Shown: positions 1-9,437, counted from the stretch's first letter. The stretch is 64,000 nucleotides of DNA from Anaerocolumna cellulosilytica (GCF_014218335.1 NZ_AP023367.1:3411501-3475500), one strand, 5' to 3'. Program-made: numbers and translations. The notes: generated by a model not told the origin, from the letters alone.

Positions 1-144
1 GATCACTTTCTGCTTTAACGTAAATAGTTTTTCTTCTTCTTCGGTAAGCTTCATTCTGGCCATACCATATGCAGTTTTGGCCTGGTCTTCCATCTTGTAT
101 TTAATACCCAAAATGTTTTCCATCTTATATATAAATTTAGCCAT
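1..144 (-). CDS. fliJ: FliJ, flagellar export chaperone (3' part missing)
   Basis: The 48 codons visible begin MAKFIYKMENILGIKYKMED and continue with a charged, Glu/Lys-rich helix, as expected for FliJ. FliJ is a small coiled-coil stalk protein that works with the FliI ATPase in flagellar type III export. The gene starts 8 bases after the fliI stop, and its Shine-Dalgarno sequence (AGGTGG) overlaps the end of fliI, so the two are probably translationally coupled. The C-terminal part lies outside the window. The identification rests on the N-terminal pattern and on its fixed place after fliI in Firmicute flagellar operons. Confidence 0.85.
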   Translation of the reverse strand, partial: MAKFIYKMENILGIKYKMEDQAKTAYGMARMKLTEEEEKLFTLKQKVI

Positions 145-152
145 TTACCCAC

Positions 153-1463
153 CTATTCTTCAAATAATTCTGTTAGTCTAAAGACAATCTCATCGAAATT
201 CAATTTTTCATAAACGTCCTGCTGAAGAAACTTATTAACAGCTTCTATCTTGGATATAGCATAATCAATATTTTTATTAGAACCATTTTTATAGGCTCCT
301 ATATTAATTAAATCCTCTGCTTCATTGTAAGTAGCTAAAACCATTTTAAGCTTGCCAGCTAATTGTTTATGCTCCTTTGTAACAATAGAAGACATGACAC
401 GGGATATACTTTGAAGTACATCAATTGCAGGATAATGATTTTTATTAGCAAATTTACGCGTCAACATGATATGCCCGTCCAGGATACCTCTTGCGGTGTC
501 AGTTATTGGTTCATTGAAGTCATCACCATCTACCAAAACAGTATATAAGCCTGTAATTGACCCTTTTTCCGAATTACCTGCCCGTTCTAAAAGTTTAGGC
601 ATTTCTGAATATACGCTGGGTGGATAACCTCTAGAAACCGGGGGTTCACCTGATGCAAGCCCAATCTCTCTTTGTGCCATAGAAAATCGAGTCAAAGAAT
701 CCATCATCAATAAGACATCTTTGCCCTGATCTCTAAAATATTCAGCTATAGCTGTAGCCGTCTTAGCTGCCTTCTTACGAATAAGAGCGGGCTTATCAGA
801 GGTTGCAACTACCACCACAGAACGGCTCATTCCTTCTTCGCCCAAATCTCTTTCCAAGAATTCGCGTACTTCCCTGCCACGTTCTCCAATTAAAGCGATT
901 ACATTAATATCTGCCTTTGTATTTCTGGCAAACATTCCAAGAAGAGTACTTTTACCAACACCACTTCCTGCAAATATACCAATTCTCTGACCTTTCCCTA
1001 CAGTTATCATGCCATCTACAGCCTTAACTCCAAGAGGCAGCACCTCATCAATTAATTTACGTTTCATAGGGTCCGGCGGTTCTGCCTCTACAGAATACCC
1101 TTTGGTTAATACAAGCTCAGATTCGTCAATGGGTTGTCCCAAGCCATCTAAGGTCTTTCCAAGCAGAGAATCACCAACAAAGACCTTTAATGGTTCTTTC
1201 GTACATTCAACTGTACTTCCGACGCCAACACCTTCCACATTACCATAGGGCATTAGTAAAATCCTGTCTTCACGAAACCCTACAACTTCCGCCATAATTA
1301 TCTGTGTTTTATCCTTAGATACAATCATGCACAAATCATTTAGTTTCGCTTTCGGACCAATAGATTCAATTGTCAATCCAACAACCTTTACAACTTTTCC
1401 CAAGTTCTTCTCATAGGTTCTATCTAATAACGCCTTATACTTATTTATATCTACTGAAAGCAT
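153..1463 (-). CDS. fliI: FliI, flagellum-specific ATPase
   Basis: FliI is the F1-beta-like ATPase that energises substrate unfolding and delivery to the flagellar type III export gate at the cytoplasmic face of the basal body. The 436-residue protein has the normal family length. The Walker A loop GSGVGKST is at about residues 166-173, and the Walker B stretch VLLMMDSLTRF with the FliI/YscN signature continuing into SMAQREIGLASGEPP is at about 250-275. It begins 13 bases after the fliH stop and is followed directly by fliJ. This is a full-length gene with no unusual residues. Confidence 0.97.
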   Translation of the reverse strand: MLSVDINKYKALLDRTYEKNLGKVVKVVGLTIESIGPKAKLNDLCMIVSKDKTQIIMAEVVGFREDRILLMPYGNVEGVGVGSTVECTKEPLKVFVGDSLLGKTLDGLGQPIDESELVLTKGYSVEAEPPDPMKRKLIDEVLPLGVKAVDGMITVGKGQRIGIFAGSGVGKSTLLGMFARNTKADINVIALIGERGREVREFLERDLGEEGMSRSVVVVATSDKPALIRKKAAKTATAIAEYFRDQGKDVLLMMDSLTRFSMAQREIGLASGEPPVSRGYPPSVYSEMPKLLERAGNSEKGSITGLYTVLVDGDDFNEPITDTARGILDGHIMLTRKFANKNHYPAIDVLQSISRVMSSIVTKEHKQLAGKLKMVLATYNEAEDLINIGAYKNGSNKNIDYAISKIEAVNKFLQQDVYEKLNFDEIVFRLTELFEE

Positions 1464-1476
1464 CTTTAACCGCCCT

Positions 1477-2310
1477 CTATTCTGTTTGTATGGAAAGTAG
1501 TTTTATATCCCGCATTAAGTTATTAAGCTGAGTGTCCAGGCTGCAATCAATAATACTGGTATCCGTTTCTATCATACATTGATTTTTCGTAAGTTCTTTA
1601 TCTATTACCACTTCAATGACTGTTTCCGGACTTACCAATGTTAAAAGTTCAGCAATCCTAGAATGTACTGATTCGTAATCCTCTTTTGAGATTTTAATAA
1701 TAAAATTCTTACTGTTATCCGCATGATACATAGCATTATGTATAAGATGGTATACAATCTGCTTATATTCTTTAGCCAGTACACCCGTCATCTTCTCAAG
1801 GAGCATAGTCAGTATATCTGCCAGCTGAGGCTCTAAAAGCAATAATTGCTCACTAAATTCCTCTTCCTGACGGATTTTAGCTTCCTGCAAGTCTCGTTTC
1901 ATTTCATCTGCTTCTTCCATGCCTTTTTTTAATCCTTCGGCATAACCCCGACTTTTCGCCTCTTCATACATCTTTTCACTGGTTGCAGCCGCTGCCTCTT
2001 CTGCTTCTTTTATAATACGTTCCGCTTCTTCCGTCGCTTGTTCTTGCGCTTCTCTTAAAATTTCTTCCGGTGTTTTTTGCGGTATTTCTTCCTGTTCAAC
2101 CGCAATATCAACTATAGTAGCTGCAATCCCTTGCGTAAAGCCGTCTAAATCAGGTGGATGCTGTCCTTCTGTTTCGGAATGATCCACACTCTCTCTTTTA
2201 CGGTTTAAAAAATCTATAAGACGAAATTCTTCCGATCTTTCATTGGAATCAATAACTTTTTTCTCTCCTCCATCTACATAAACGTATCTGGATTTAATTA
2301 TATTAGACAA
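1477..2310 (-). CDS. fliH: FliH, flagellar assembly protein, negative regulator of FliI
   Basis: FliH binds FliI and ties it to the C-ring and export gate. The protein has a short conserved N-terminus (SNIIKSRYVYV), a variable acidic stretch, a long Glu/Ala/Lys-rich coiled coil at roughly residues 85-165, and a C-terminal domain resembling the peripheral stalk of F-type ATPases. I place the start at a TTG (2308-2310) because GGAGGTGA lies just upstream and the residues after it match how FliH proteins normally begin. Upstream GTG codons would add six residues. The TTG overlaps the fliG stop by 8 bases, which suggests coupled translation. Confidence 0.88.
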   Translation of the reverse strand: MSNIIKSRYVYVDGGEKKVIDSNERSEEFRLIDFLNRKRESVDHSETEGQHPPDLDGFTQGIAATIVDIAVEQEEIPQKTPEEILREAQEQATEEAERIIKEAEEAAAATSEKMYEEAKSRGYAEGLKKGMEEADEMKRDLQEAKIRQEEEFSEQLLLLEPQLADILTMLLEKMTGVLAKEYKQIVYHLIHNAMYHADNSKNFIIKISKEDYESVHSRIAELLTLVSPETVIEVVIDKELTKNQCMIETDTSIIDCSLDTQLNNLMRDIKLLSIQTE

Positions 2311-3313
2311 CGATCTCGTCACCTCCACCTCTGGAAATAATAATTTCAGCGGAGTCTTCTAATTTTCTAATAATATTAACAATTTTCTGTTGTGATTCTT
2401 CAACATCTTTAAGACGTACAGGCCCCATAAATTCCATATCTTCTTTAATCATAGTAGCAAGACGCTTCGATAAGTTGTTGAATATGACACTTTGCACTTC
2501 TTCGTTGGAACCTTTTAAAGCCACAGCAAGTTCATTGTTGTCAACTTCTCTAAGTACCCTTTGTATAGATTTATCATCCAGAGATAGAATATCTTCAAAT
2601 ACAAACATTTTTCTTCTGATTTCATCTGCCAATTCAGGTTCTTCAATTTCCAAGGTTTCCATAATATGTTTTTCAGTTCCTCTGTCAACTGTATTTAAAA
2701 TTGCAACAATGGAATCTACACCACCAACAATTGTATAATCTTGATTTACCAGTGAAGACAGCTTACGTTCCAGCACTCTTTCTACTTCTTTGATTACATC
2801 CGGTGAAGTACGATCCATCTGCGCGATACGTTTCGCAACATCCGCCTGCTTGTCTGGAGGTAATGCTGATATAATAGAAGAAGCCTGTCCTGATGAAAGA
2901 TAGGATAATATAAGTGCAATCGTCTGAGGATGTTCATCCTGAATAAAGTTTAACATCTGACTTGCGTCTGTTTTTCTTACAAATTCAAATGGACGAACCT
3001 GCAAGGATGCTGTCAGCTTGCCAATAACATCTTTTGCCTTTTCTTCTCCCAATGCTTTTTCCAACAGTTCTTTCGCATAGGCAATACCACCTTCAGCAAT
3101 ATATTGCTGTGCAAGGCAAATTTCATAGAATTCATCCAACACCTGCTCTTTGGTTGCAGGAGAAACGCTCCTTGTATTGGCAATTTCTAAAGTAAGCTGC
3201 TCTATTTCATCTTCTTTGAGGTGTTTGAATATATTGGATGACTTTTCAGGTCCTAATGAAATTAAAAGCACTGCTGCTTTTTGTACTCCCGTAATATCCA
3301 AATTCTTAGACAT
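2303..3313 (-). CDS. fliG: FliG, flagellar motor switch protein
   Basis: FliG is the C-ring subunit that contacts the FliF MS-ring and the stator, and generates torque. At 336 residues it has the standard length. The middle armadillo domain carries the EHPQTIALILSYL motif at about residues 127-139, and the C-terminal charged torque helix is present. A strong AGGAGG sits before the ATG at 3311-3313. It lies 23 bases after fliF and overlaps the start of fliH. Confidence 0.97.
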   Translation of the reverse strand: MSKNLDITGVQKAAVLLISLGPEKSSNIFKHLKEDEIEQLTLEIANTRSVSPATKEQVLDEFYEICLAQQYIAEGGIAYAKELLEKALGEEKAKDVIGKLTASLQVRPFEFVRKTDASQMLNFIQDEHPQTIALILSYLSSGQASSIISALPPDKQADVAKRIAQMDRTSPDVIKEVERVLERKLSSLVNQDYTIVGGVDSIVAILNTVDRGTEKHIMETLEIEEPELADEIRRKMFVFEDILSLDDKSIQRVLREVDNNELAVALKGSNEEVQSVIFNNLSKRLATMIKEDMEFMGPVRLKDVEESQQKIVNIIRKLEDSAEIIISRGGGDEIVV

Positions 3314-3336
3314 GTGATATCCTCCTAATTACTACA

Positions 3337-4932
3337 TTAGCCCCATTCATCATTCAACCAATTCCTAAGCAATTGGGCGACTGCTTCAGGATTCTCATCC
3401 ACAAACTTTTCAATAAGCTTCTTCGTTTCTGATTTTTCACTAAATTCTATATCATCCAAGGATTGATTTTCCTTTGTTGTAGCCAATAACTGCTCAACTG
3501 ACAATTCCGGCTCCAGCTCAGTGATTTCAACTGGTGATGTGCCTTTAAACACAACAAATCCCAACAGACCAATAATTGCCACCGCAAGTGCAATCTGCAT
3601 ATAAAGAGACCAGTTATTTGAACCACTTGGTGTAGGAATAAACACCGGCTGCTCGTAAGCAATGATTGAAATCCTGTCAACAGAAATACCGGTTGCCATA
3701 GAGACCATATTGTAAATATCTTCTCCTATTTCCACCTGTCTTTTTTCTTTGTTAGCAAGCGCATATTCCTCAAAAGAGGTTCCTTCTAACAGCCCTTGAA
3801 GCTCCAATTCCTCTTCTTTTACAGGAACAACCTTTGTCATTACTATACTGCCAGATGATTCTTCCGGAATAACCGCTCCAACCTCTTTAATTGTATTGGT
3901 TTCCCTGACACTTGGAATGTACTCAATTTTGACTTCTGAACTTTTTGAGCCATTATTATTTCCGTTCTCTAGCATATAAGAAGTTTCATCATTGGAATCC
4001 GTACCCGGAGGACCTCCAGATCCAGCACTGGTATTTTCTGTATCATAGGAATAATAGTTTTTATACAGACCCTGATCCTGCCCGTCAGCCGGTATCTGTT
4101 CGGTGAAAAGCTCCGTTACTTTATCCATACTCAATACCCAGTTAAACATAGGCTGAACATCATCATATCCCAACTTCATCATTAGCATGTATATGTTGTT
4201 ATTATAATTATTCTGAAGTTTTTCACGATACTCTAATACTGAGGAGGCGCTGCCTGAATATAAGTCTTCCTTACCCCCAAATAAAAGATTACCATTTTGA
4301 TCAATCACTTTAATCTTATCAGTAGATTCATTACCAATGGAAGCTGCAACAAACTCAGCTACTGCTTCTGCTGTCGATAACTCAAATTCCTCTGTAATGG
4401 TTAATGCTACACTGGCCGGGTAATCCTGTCTCTCTGCTAACACACTATATGTAGTATCTTGAGGAACGTACGTAACCTGCGCATCTTTAATACCAGTCAT
4501 GTTAATTAAATAATTTCTTATTTCTGTTTGTATATATAAGTGATTCTTAAGGTTACGGTCACTATTTGTTGTACTTAAGTCGTTACTTGTTAAATCGGTA
4601 ATAGATAAACCTTTTTTTGGCAAATCATTGCTGTATACAAGCAGAAGAGCATCCGAGTAGTCCTTTTTATCGACTTTTATTGTAACTTTATCACTATCTA
4701 GTTGATATCCAATGCCTTCTTTTTTAAGTAGGTCTGCTACCGCACTTGCATCTTTTGTATTTTCATTTATAATTAATGTTTCATATACGGTTCGGTTCAT
4801 TACGGTAACCAATACGATTAAAGCCAGAAAAACCACCGCAACGACACTGATAATAATCGTTTTCTGCTTACTGGAATACTTTTTCCACTGCTCTAATAAC
4901 TGAACCGGTATCTGTTTTAGTTTGTCAACCAT
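3337..4932 (-). CDS. fliF: FliF, flagellar MS-ring protein
   Basis: FliF builds the MS-ring in the cytoplasmic membrane, the base on which the flagellum assembles. The 531-residue protein has an N-terminal membrane helix at about residues 26-47, YscJ-like ring-building domains, a low-complexity Gly/Ser/Asn stretch near residues 300-330, and a second membrane helix at about 450-470. The C-terminal tail NPEAVAQLLRNWLNDEWG is the FliG-binding segment. It is in the usual order between fliE and fliG. Confidence 0.97.
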   Translation of the reverse strand: MVDKLKQIPVQLLEQWKKYSSKQKTIIISVVAVVFLALIVLVTVMNRTVYETLIINENTKDASAVADLLKKEGIGYQLDSDKVTIKVDKKDYSDALLLVYSNDLPKKGLSITDLTSNDLSTTNSDRNLKNHLYIQTEIRNYLINMTGIKDAQVTYVPQDTTYSVLAERQDYPASVALTITEEFELSTAEAVAEFVAASIGNESTDKIKVIDQNGNLLFGGKEDLYSGSASSVLEYREKLQNNYNNNIYMLMMKLGYDDVQPMFNWVLSMDKVTELFTEQIPADGQDQGLYKNYYSYDTENTSAGSGGPPGTDSNDETSYMLENGNNNGSKSSEVKIEYIPSVRETNTIKEVGAVIPEESSGSIVMTKVVPVKEEELELQGLLEGTSFEEYALANKEKRQVEIGEDIYNMVSMATGISVDRISIIAYEQPVFIPTPSGSNNWSLYMQIALAVAIIGLLGFVVFKGTSPVEITELEPELSVEQLLATTKENQSLDDIEFSEKSETKKLIEKFVDENPEAVAQLLRNWLNDEWG

Positions 4933-4956
4933 GTTACTGCTCCTCTAGTCATCGAG

Positions 4957-5268
4957 TTAGAATTGGAGATTCATTATCTCTTTATACGCATCCAATACCC
5001 TGTTTCTTACTTCAAGGGTATATTGCAAAGACATTGTTGCTTTTGTCTGTGCAACCTGCAAATCATAAGTATTATTATTTAATCCCAACGCAAAGGCCAT
5101 TTCAGCTTCCTCTGCTGCATTCGTTAAATCGTTTGTTTCATTTACCATGTCTAGAGCTGACCGGAACAGTTTTTCAAAAGTTTCATTTCTGTCGGTTTTC
5201 TCAACCGAAACATTCCCCTTACCTATAGAACCTATACCCGATATTCCATTCAATAATGTAACGTCCAT
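4957..5268 (-). CDS. fliE: FliE, hook-basal body adaptor
   Basis: FliE is the 103-residue junction protein linking the MS-ring and the proximal rod. The C-terminal half (AEMAFALGLNNNTYDLQVAQ, then TMSLQYTLEVRNRVLDAYKEIMNLQF) is the conserved helical hairpin of the family. A GGGGAGG precedes the ATG. It lies 15 bases after flgC and 24 bases before fliF in a tightly packed operon. Confidence 0.96.
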   Translation of the reverse strand: MDVTLLNGISGIGSIGKGNVSVEKTDRNETFEKLFRSALDMVNETNDLTNAAEEAEMAFALGLNNNTYDLQVAQTKATMSLQYTLEVRNRVLDAYKEIMNLQF

Positions 5269-5283
5269 GTTTGTCCTCCCCTA

Positions 5284-5724
5284 TTATTTTCCTACTTCTA
5301 ATCCCTTTAAGGCCATACTCTTTGTCGCATTGAAAGCTGTTATATTCGCTTCGTATGCTCTGCTTGCATCAATTAAGTTAGTCATCTCAGTAACAGTATT
5401 GACATTCGGATAGGTTACATAACCATCTTCATCAGCATCAGGATGTGATGGATCATAGACAACATTCATGGCTGTTTCTTTATCTTCCGTAATTTCTGTG
5501 ACTTTAACTCCGTTTCCAGCAAACGTACTGGATTTACTATTTAAAATACTGGCAAAAGAACCTCGTCCCTTTTCTTCGAACACTAGTATCTTACGTCGAT
5601 AAGCCTCACCATTTTCATCTCTAGTAGTATTTACATTTGCAATATTCTGAGAGATTAAATCCATTCTGAGTCTCTGAGCGGTCATTCCGCTTGCACTAAC
5701 ATTCATTGCGTCAAATGCTGACAT
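5284..5724 (-). CDS. flgC: FlgC, proximal rod protein
   Basis: This 146-residue rod protein has the flagellar rod N-terminal motif (MNVSASGMTAQRLRMDLISQ, then NIANVNTT) and the C-terminal helix that ends flagellar axial proteins (VTEMTNLIDASRAYEANITA). Together with FlgB and FliE it forms the first part of the rod. It starts 11 bases after the flgB stop. Confidence 0.97.
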   Translation of the reverse strand: MSAFDAMNVSASGMTAQRLRMDLISQNIANVNTTRDENGEAYRRKILVFEEKGRGSFASILNSKSSTFAGNGVKVTEITEDKETAMNVVYDPSHPDADEDGYVTYPNVNTVTEMTNLIDASRAYEANITAFNATKSMALKGLEVGK

Positions 5725-5735
5725 ATACTTACCTC

Positions 5736-6125
5736 CTATTTACTGGTTATCGCTAATTTTATCCGATTAAATTCACTGGTCATTGAATCCATTATGGCAT
5801 TGAATCTAATTTGATTCTGCGCCAGATTAGCCGATTCCGTATCAACATCAACATTATTGCCATCTAATCGATAGCTAAGTGTTGAATAATCCGTATATAC
5901 AGTAGGCTCTAAGGAATTCAAGTCAATCTTTGATACTTTTTTATCAAGTGACCCCTCTCCCTGCAGCTGCCTTGCCAGATATGTCTGAAATTCAATATCC
6001 CTTCTTTTGTAATTAGGCGTACTTACATTTGACAGATTATTCGACAATAATTGATTTCTTGTCCAACTTGCATCAGCAGCTTTATTTAACACATTGATAT
6101 AATTAAATGCATTTGATTGTATCAT
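5736..6125 (-). CDS. flgB: FlgB, proximal rod protein
   Basis: This is a 129-residue rod protein with the signature NNLSNVSTPNYKRRDIEFQT at about residues 30-49. It is the first gene of the flagellar operon, as flgB is in the fla/che operon of Bacillus subtilis, and is preceded by AAAGGAGCG. Two sigma-A-like promoters lie between it and the codY terminator. Confidence 0.97.
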   Translation of the reverse strand: MIQSNAFNYINVLNKAADASWTRNQLLSNNLSNVSTPNYKRRDIEFQTYLARQLQGEGSLDKKVSKIDLNSLEPTVYTDYSTLSYRLDGNNVDVDTESANLAQNQIRFNAIMDSMTSEFNRIKLAITSK

Positions 6126-6161
6126 TATAACGCTCCTTTCACGACAATCATGACTAGTATC

Positions 6162-6190
6162 ATTATAATTATATTACGACAAAAAAACAA
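6162..6190 (-). promoter_or_regulatory. Proximal sigma-A-like promoter of the flagellar operon
   Basis: On the minus strand the sequence reads TTGTTT (6185-6190), a 17-base spacer, then TATAAT (6162-6167). The predicted start site is about 25-30 bases before the flgB ATG and leaves a short leader containing the ribosome binding site. The -10 region and the bases after it are repeated almost exactly in the distal promoter at 6214-6243. No convincing sigma-D (FliA) promoter was seen here. Confidence 0.65.
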
Positions 6191-6213
6191 GATAATTTTG
6201 CAGAACTAGTACT

Positions 6214-6243
6214 ATTATATCATAAAATGTAAAATAATATCAA
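6214..6243 (-). promoter_or_regulatory. Distal sigma-A-like promoter of the flagellar operon
   Basis: The minus strand has TTGATA (6238-6243), an 18-base spacer and TATAAT (6214-6219). The -35 box shares bases with the T-tract of the codY terminator. It lies 52 bases upstream of the proximal promoter, about five helical turns, and the two have a 15-base block in common from the -10 box into the start site. Confidence 0.55.
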
Positions 6244-6285
6244 AAAACGAGGATTAGCAAGTCGAAATCTCTCGCAAATCCTCGT
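6241..6285 (-). terminator. Rho-independent terminator of codY
   Basis: A perfect 9-bp stem (6247-6255 pairing with 6277-6285), extended inward by partly paired bases, is followed on the minus strand by six T residues. It lies 120 bases past the codY stop and separates codY from the flagellar operon, although a flagellar promoter overlaps its T-run. Confidence 0.8.
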
Positions 6286-6405
6286 ATAACTTTATTCTAT
6301 CTATACAATTCCAAAAGCTTATTACTGAATATATATACATTTTACTGTTACTCTAAAAATTGTACTTATATTTTAAAACATATCTATAACAAAAATTGTA
6401 TTACT

Positions 6406-7176
6406 TTATTTATTTAATTTTCGTAGTTCGTCAAAAACCACATCGTTTAATACTTTTATATAGGTTCCTTTCATACCGGAAGATCTTGATTCAATTACGC
6501 CGGCACTTTCAAATTTCCTTAAAGCATTTACAATAACAGAACGGGTAATACCAACTCTATCAGCGATCTTACTTGCTACCAAAATCCCTTCATTGCCTTC
6601 TAGTTCCTCAAAAATATGGATTATAGCTTCTAGCTCTGAAAAAGACAAGGTACTGATAGCTGACTTTACAATTTGTACTTTGCGGTTTTCTTCTGCACTT
6701 TCTTCATTCACGGAACGCATCATTTCTAGACCAACTACAGTTGTACCATATTCACTTAAAATTATATCATCCAAGTCATACTGCCTGCTACTTTTATAGA
6801 GGAATAAAGTCCCAAGCCTTTCCCCCGCAATATCAATGGGTATAATAATAGCTTGATAATCATTATCCTGTCCAAACTCAAAACCTAAGGTAAGTAAGTT
6901 AACATTTTCTTTCGTAGAAAGAATATTTAGTAACCTTTCATTTAACAACTGGTCAATATGACCACCTACATTGTCTTTAATCAATTCCTTGATTTCAATG
7001 ATGTCATCTCTATTCTTTATACCTAATACTTTACCTTTTTTACTGATGACCAGTATATTGGATTCGAGAATCTCGCTTAATACCTCACAAATATCATTAA
7101 ATACCACTTTGTGAGAATTATTATTGTGTAATAACTTGTTAATTTTTCTTGTCTTGTCTAACAACTGTACGCTCAT
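6406..7176 (-). CDS. codY: CodY, GTP and branched-chain amino acid responsive repressor
   Basis: CodY is the global nutrient-status repressor of low-GC Gram-positives. The 256-residue protein has the GAF-type ligand-binding domain in its first 150 or so residues and a winged helix-turn-helix at about 200-245 (ASKIADRVGITRSVIVNALR). Both parts are intact. It is transcribed from its own promoter and ends at a terminator. Standing directly in front of flgB it matches the Bacillus arrangement, where CodY represses the fla/che operon; whether it does so here cannot be read from the sequence, since no good CodY box is visible at flgB. Confidence 0.97.
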   Translation of the reverse strand: MSVQLLDKTRKINKLLHNNNSHKVVFNDICEVLSEILESNILVISKKGKVLGIKNRDDIIEIKELIKDNVGGHIDQLLNERLLNILSTKENVNLLTLGFEFGQDNDYQAIIIPIDIAGERLGTLFLYKSSRQYDLDDIILSEYGTTVVGLEMMRSVNEESAEENRKVQIVKSAISTLSFSELEAIIHIFEELEGNEGILVASKIADRVGITRSVIVNALRKFESAGVIESRSSGMKGTYIKVLNDVVFDELRKLNK

Positions 7177-7252
7177 GAAACAACCTCCCAGTACCCCCGC
7201 CTATAATTACTTATCTTACTCGTAGTATCCAGTCTTTAACCTTCTCAGAATA

Positions 7253-7280
7253 AGTATACTGACTTCAATTGTGTTGTCAG
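7253..7280 (-). promoter_or_regulatory. Promoter of codY
   Basis: CTGACA (7275-7280) and TATACT (7253-7258) are separated by 16 bases on the minus strand, roughly 75 bases upstream of the codY ATG. A GGGAGG ribosome site follows in the leader. Confidence 0.55.
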
Positions 7281-7373
7281 ATAAATCTTACCATACATTT
7301 TTCATAAAAACAATAGCCATTTAATGTTTTTGACACACATTAAGCAAAAAAACAGGGATTTTTATCATATTTA

Positions 7374-9437
7374 TCAATTTTTCGCAACAATACACCCACA
7401 TTTTTCATCGATACAAACCAGACTGGTTCCTTTTTCTACCATAACTCCATTACATTTCGGGCATTTCTGCTCAGATGGTTTCTGCCATGTCATAAACTCA
7501 CATTCCGGATTATTCTCACAGCCATAATACTTTCTTCCCTTTTTTGTCTTACGGATTACTACGTCTTTCCCACACAAAGGGCAACTGACACCAATCTTTT
7601 CTAAGTATGGTTTTGTATTTCTGCAATCAGGGAATCCAGGACAAGCAAGAAATTTGCCATGAGGTCCATACTTTATGACCATATTTCTGCCGCATTCCTC
7701 ACAGATGACATCCGTTTTTTCATCTTCTATTTTTATTTCTTCCAGACTCTCTTCCGCATGTACTACAGCAGCTTCTAAATCAGGATAGAAATTGCGCACA
7801 ACTGTTTTCCAAATAATAGTGCCGTCTTCCACACTATCTAACAGTGACTCTAGGTTTGCTGTAAAGTTCACATCTACTATGCTTGGGAATGCCTGTTTCA
7901 TAATATTATTAACAACTTCTCCAAGTTCTGTAACATAAAGGTTCTTATTCTCTTTCACTACATATCTTCTAGCCAGAATTGTTGTTATGGTAGGCGCATA
8001 AGTACTAGGTCTTCCTATGCCTAACTCCTCTAAAGTTTTTACTAATGATGCTTCTGTATAATGTGCTGGTGGCTGTGTAAAATGCTGCGTTGGATTTAAC
8101 TCATTTAAATTAACTGCGGTATCCTCACTCAAATTTTTTAACATAGCACTATTTTGCTTATCATCTTCATCCGTTGAATAAACTGTCATATAACCATCAA
8201 AGATTAATTTTGACGCTGAAGAATTAAAACGATAACCGTTACCATCTATTCGAACAGATATTGTTTCATACTTGGCCGACTGCATTCTACTGGCTACAAA
8301 ACGCCTCCAGATTAACTGATACAACCGGAATTGTTCCCTGCTAAGAGATTCTTTTATTAACACCGGTGTCAATTCTACATAAGTCGGTCGAATTGCTTCA
8401 TGGGCATCCTGAATTTTTTTGTTGCTTTCTTTTCCGTTTTCTTTATCTGCCACAAAAGCAGCACCATAATTTTCTTTAATAAAATCCCTTGCGGCCACAT
8501 CAGCTTCTTCTGATATTCGAATAGAGTCTGTACGCAAATAAGTAATTAAACCTATCGTTCCATGATTTTTAATATCAATTCCTTCATAAAGCTGCTGAGC
8601 CAAACGCATGGTTTTAGACGTCGAAAAGTTGAGGGTTTTGGCAGCCTCCTGCTGCAATGTGCTGGTTGTAAAAGGTAACGGTGCTTTTTTTTGTCTTTCG
8701 CCACGTTTTATTTCTGTAATCCTATAGGCAGCTCCCTCCAGCTCCTTTAATACCTTATTCAATTCCTCTTCTGAGCGAATGGTCAGTTTTTCATTTTCCT
8801 TCGCCGATAACTTTGCCACAAGTGGTGCCTTTTCTCCTGCCAGTTGAAATATTGCTTCTAGATTCCAGTATTCTTCGGGAACAAAAGCATTAATTTCTTC
8901 CTCCCTGTCACATATGATGCGTAAAGCAACCGACTGTACACGTCCTGCACTTAACCCTCTTTTCACTTTAGCCCAAAGCAAAGGACTGATACTGTAACCA
9001 ACCATACGATCTAAAATTCTTCTTGTCTGCTGGGAATCAACCAGATTCATATCGATATCCCTTGCCTGTTTAATCGAAGCTTTCACTGCATTTTTTGTTA
9101 TCTCATTAAAAGTAATACGACTGGAATTGTTATCTTCTAACTTTAATGTTTTTGATAAATGCCAGGAGATTGCTTCACCTTCACGATCAGGGTCAGTGGC
9201 AAGATATACTTTATCCGCCTTCTTTACCTCTTTACGAAGTTTTGCAAGTAAATCACCTTTCCCCCGAATGGTTATATATTTAGGTTCAAAATCATTTTCT
9301 ACATCAATACCTAACTGACTTTTAGGAAGGTCCCTTACATGGCCATTGGAGGCTATCACCTCATAATTAGCACCTAAAAACTTTTTTATTGTCTTAGCCT
9401 TTGCAGGTGATTCTACTATCACAAGATTTTTTGACAT
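7374..9437 (-). CDS. topA: DNA topoisomerase I
   Basis: This is a type IA topoisomerase that relaxes negative supercoils by passing one strand through a transient break. The 687-residue protein has the TOPRIM acidic motif TDPDREGEAISWH at residues 81-93 and the catalytic tyrosine in GLITYLRTDS (Tyr300). Three C-terminal zinc-binding cysteine clusters (CEECGRN..., CPLCGKD..., CPKCNGV...) are present at about 585-687, the last ending CIDEKCGCIV. It sits between dprA and codY, the same relative order as in Bacillus subtilis. Confidence 0.98.
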   Translation of the reverse strand: MSKNLVIVESPAKAKTIKKFLGANYEVIASNGHVRDLPKSQLGIDVENDFEPKYITIRGKGDLLAKLRKEVKKADKVYLATDPDREGEAISWHLSKTLKLEDNNSSRITFNEITKNAVKASIKQARDIDMNLVDSQQTRRILDRMVGYSISPLLWAKVKRGLSAGRVQSVALRIICDREEEINAFVPEEYWNLEAIFQLAGEKAPLVAKLSAKENEKLTIRSEEELNKVLKELEGAAYRITEIKRGERQKKAPLPFTTSTLQQEAAKTLNFSTSKTMRLAQQLYEGIDIKNHGTIGLITYLRTDSIRISEEADVAARDFIKENYGAAFVADKENGKESNKKIQDAHEAIRPTYVELTPVLIKESLSREQFRLYQLIWRRFVASRMQSAKYETISVRIDGNGYRFNSSASKLIFDGYMTVYSTDEDDKQNSAMLKNLSEDTAVNLNELNPTQHFTQPPAHYTEASLVKTLEELGIGRPSTYAPTITTILARRYVVKENKNLYVTELGEVVNNIMKQAFPSIVDVNFTANLESLLDSVEDGTIIWKTVVRNFYPDLEAAVVHAEESLEEIKIEDEKTDVICEECGRNMVIKYGPHGKFLACPGFPDCRNTKPYLEKIGVSCPLCGKDVVIRKTKKGRKYYGCENNPECEFMTWQKPSEQKCPKCNGVMVEKGTSLVCIDEKCGCIVAKN

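Noticed and set aside
3447-3680. A 77-codon minus-strand frame inside fliF, considered as a frameshift sign
   Set aside because: fliF is full length with both membrane helices and its FliG-binding tail, so the second frame is a shadow.
6126-6240. A CodY box (AATTTTCNGAAAATT) in the flgB promoter region
   Set aside because: The best stretch, near 6194-6208, differs from the consensus at about five of fifteen positions, which is expected by chance in such AT-rich DNA.
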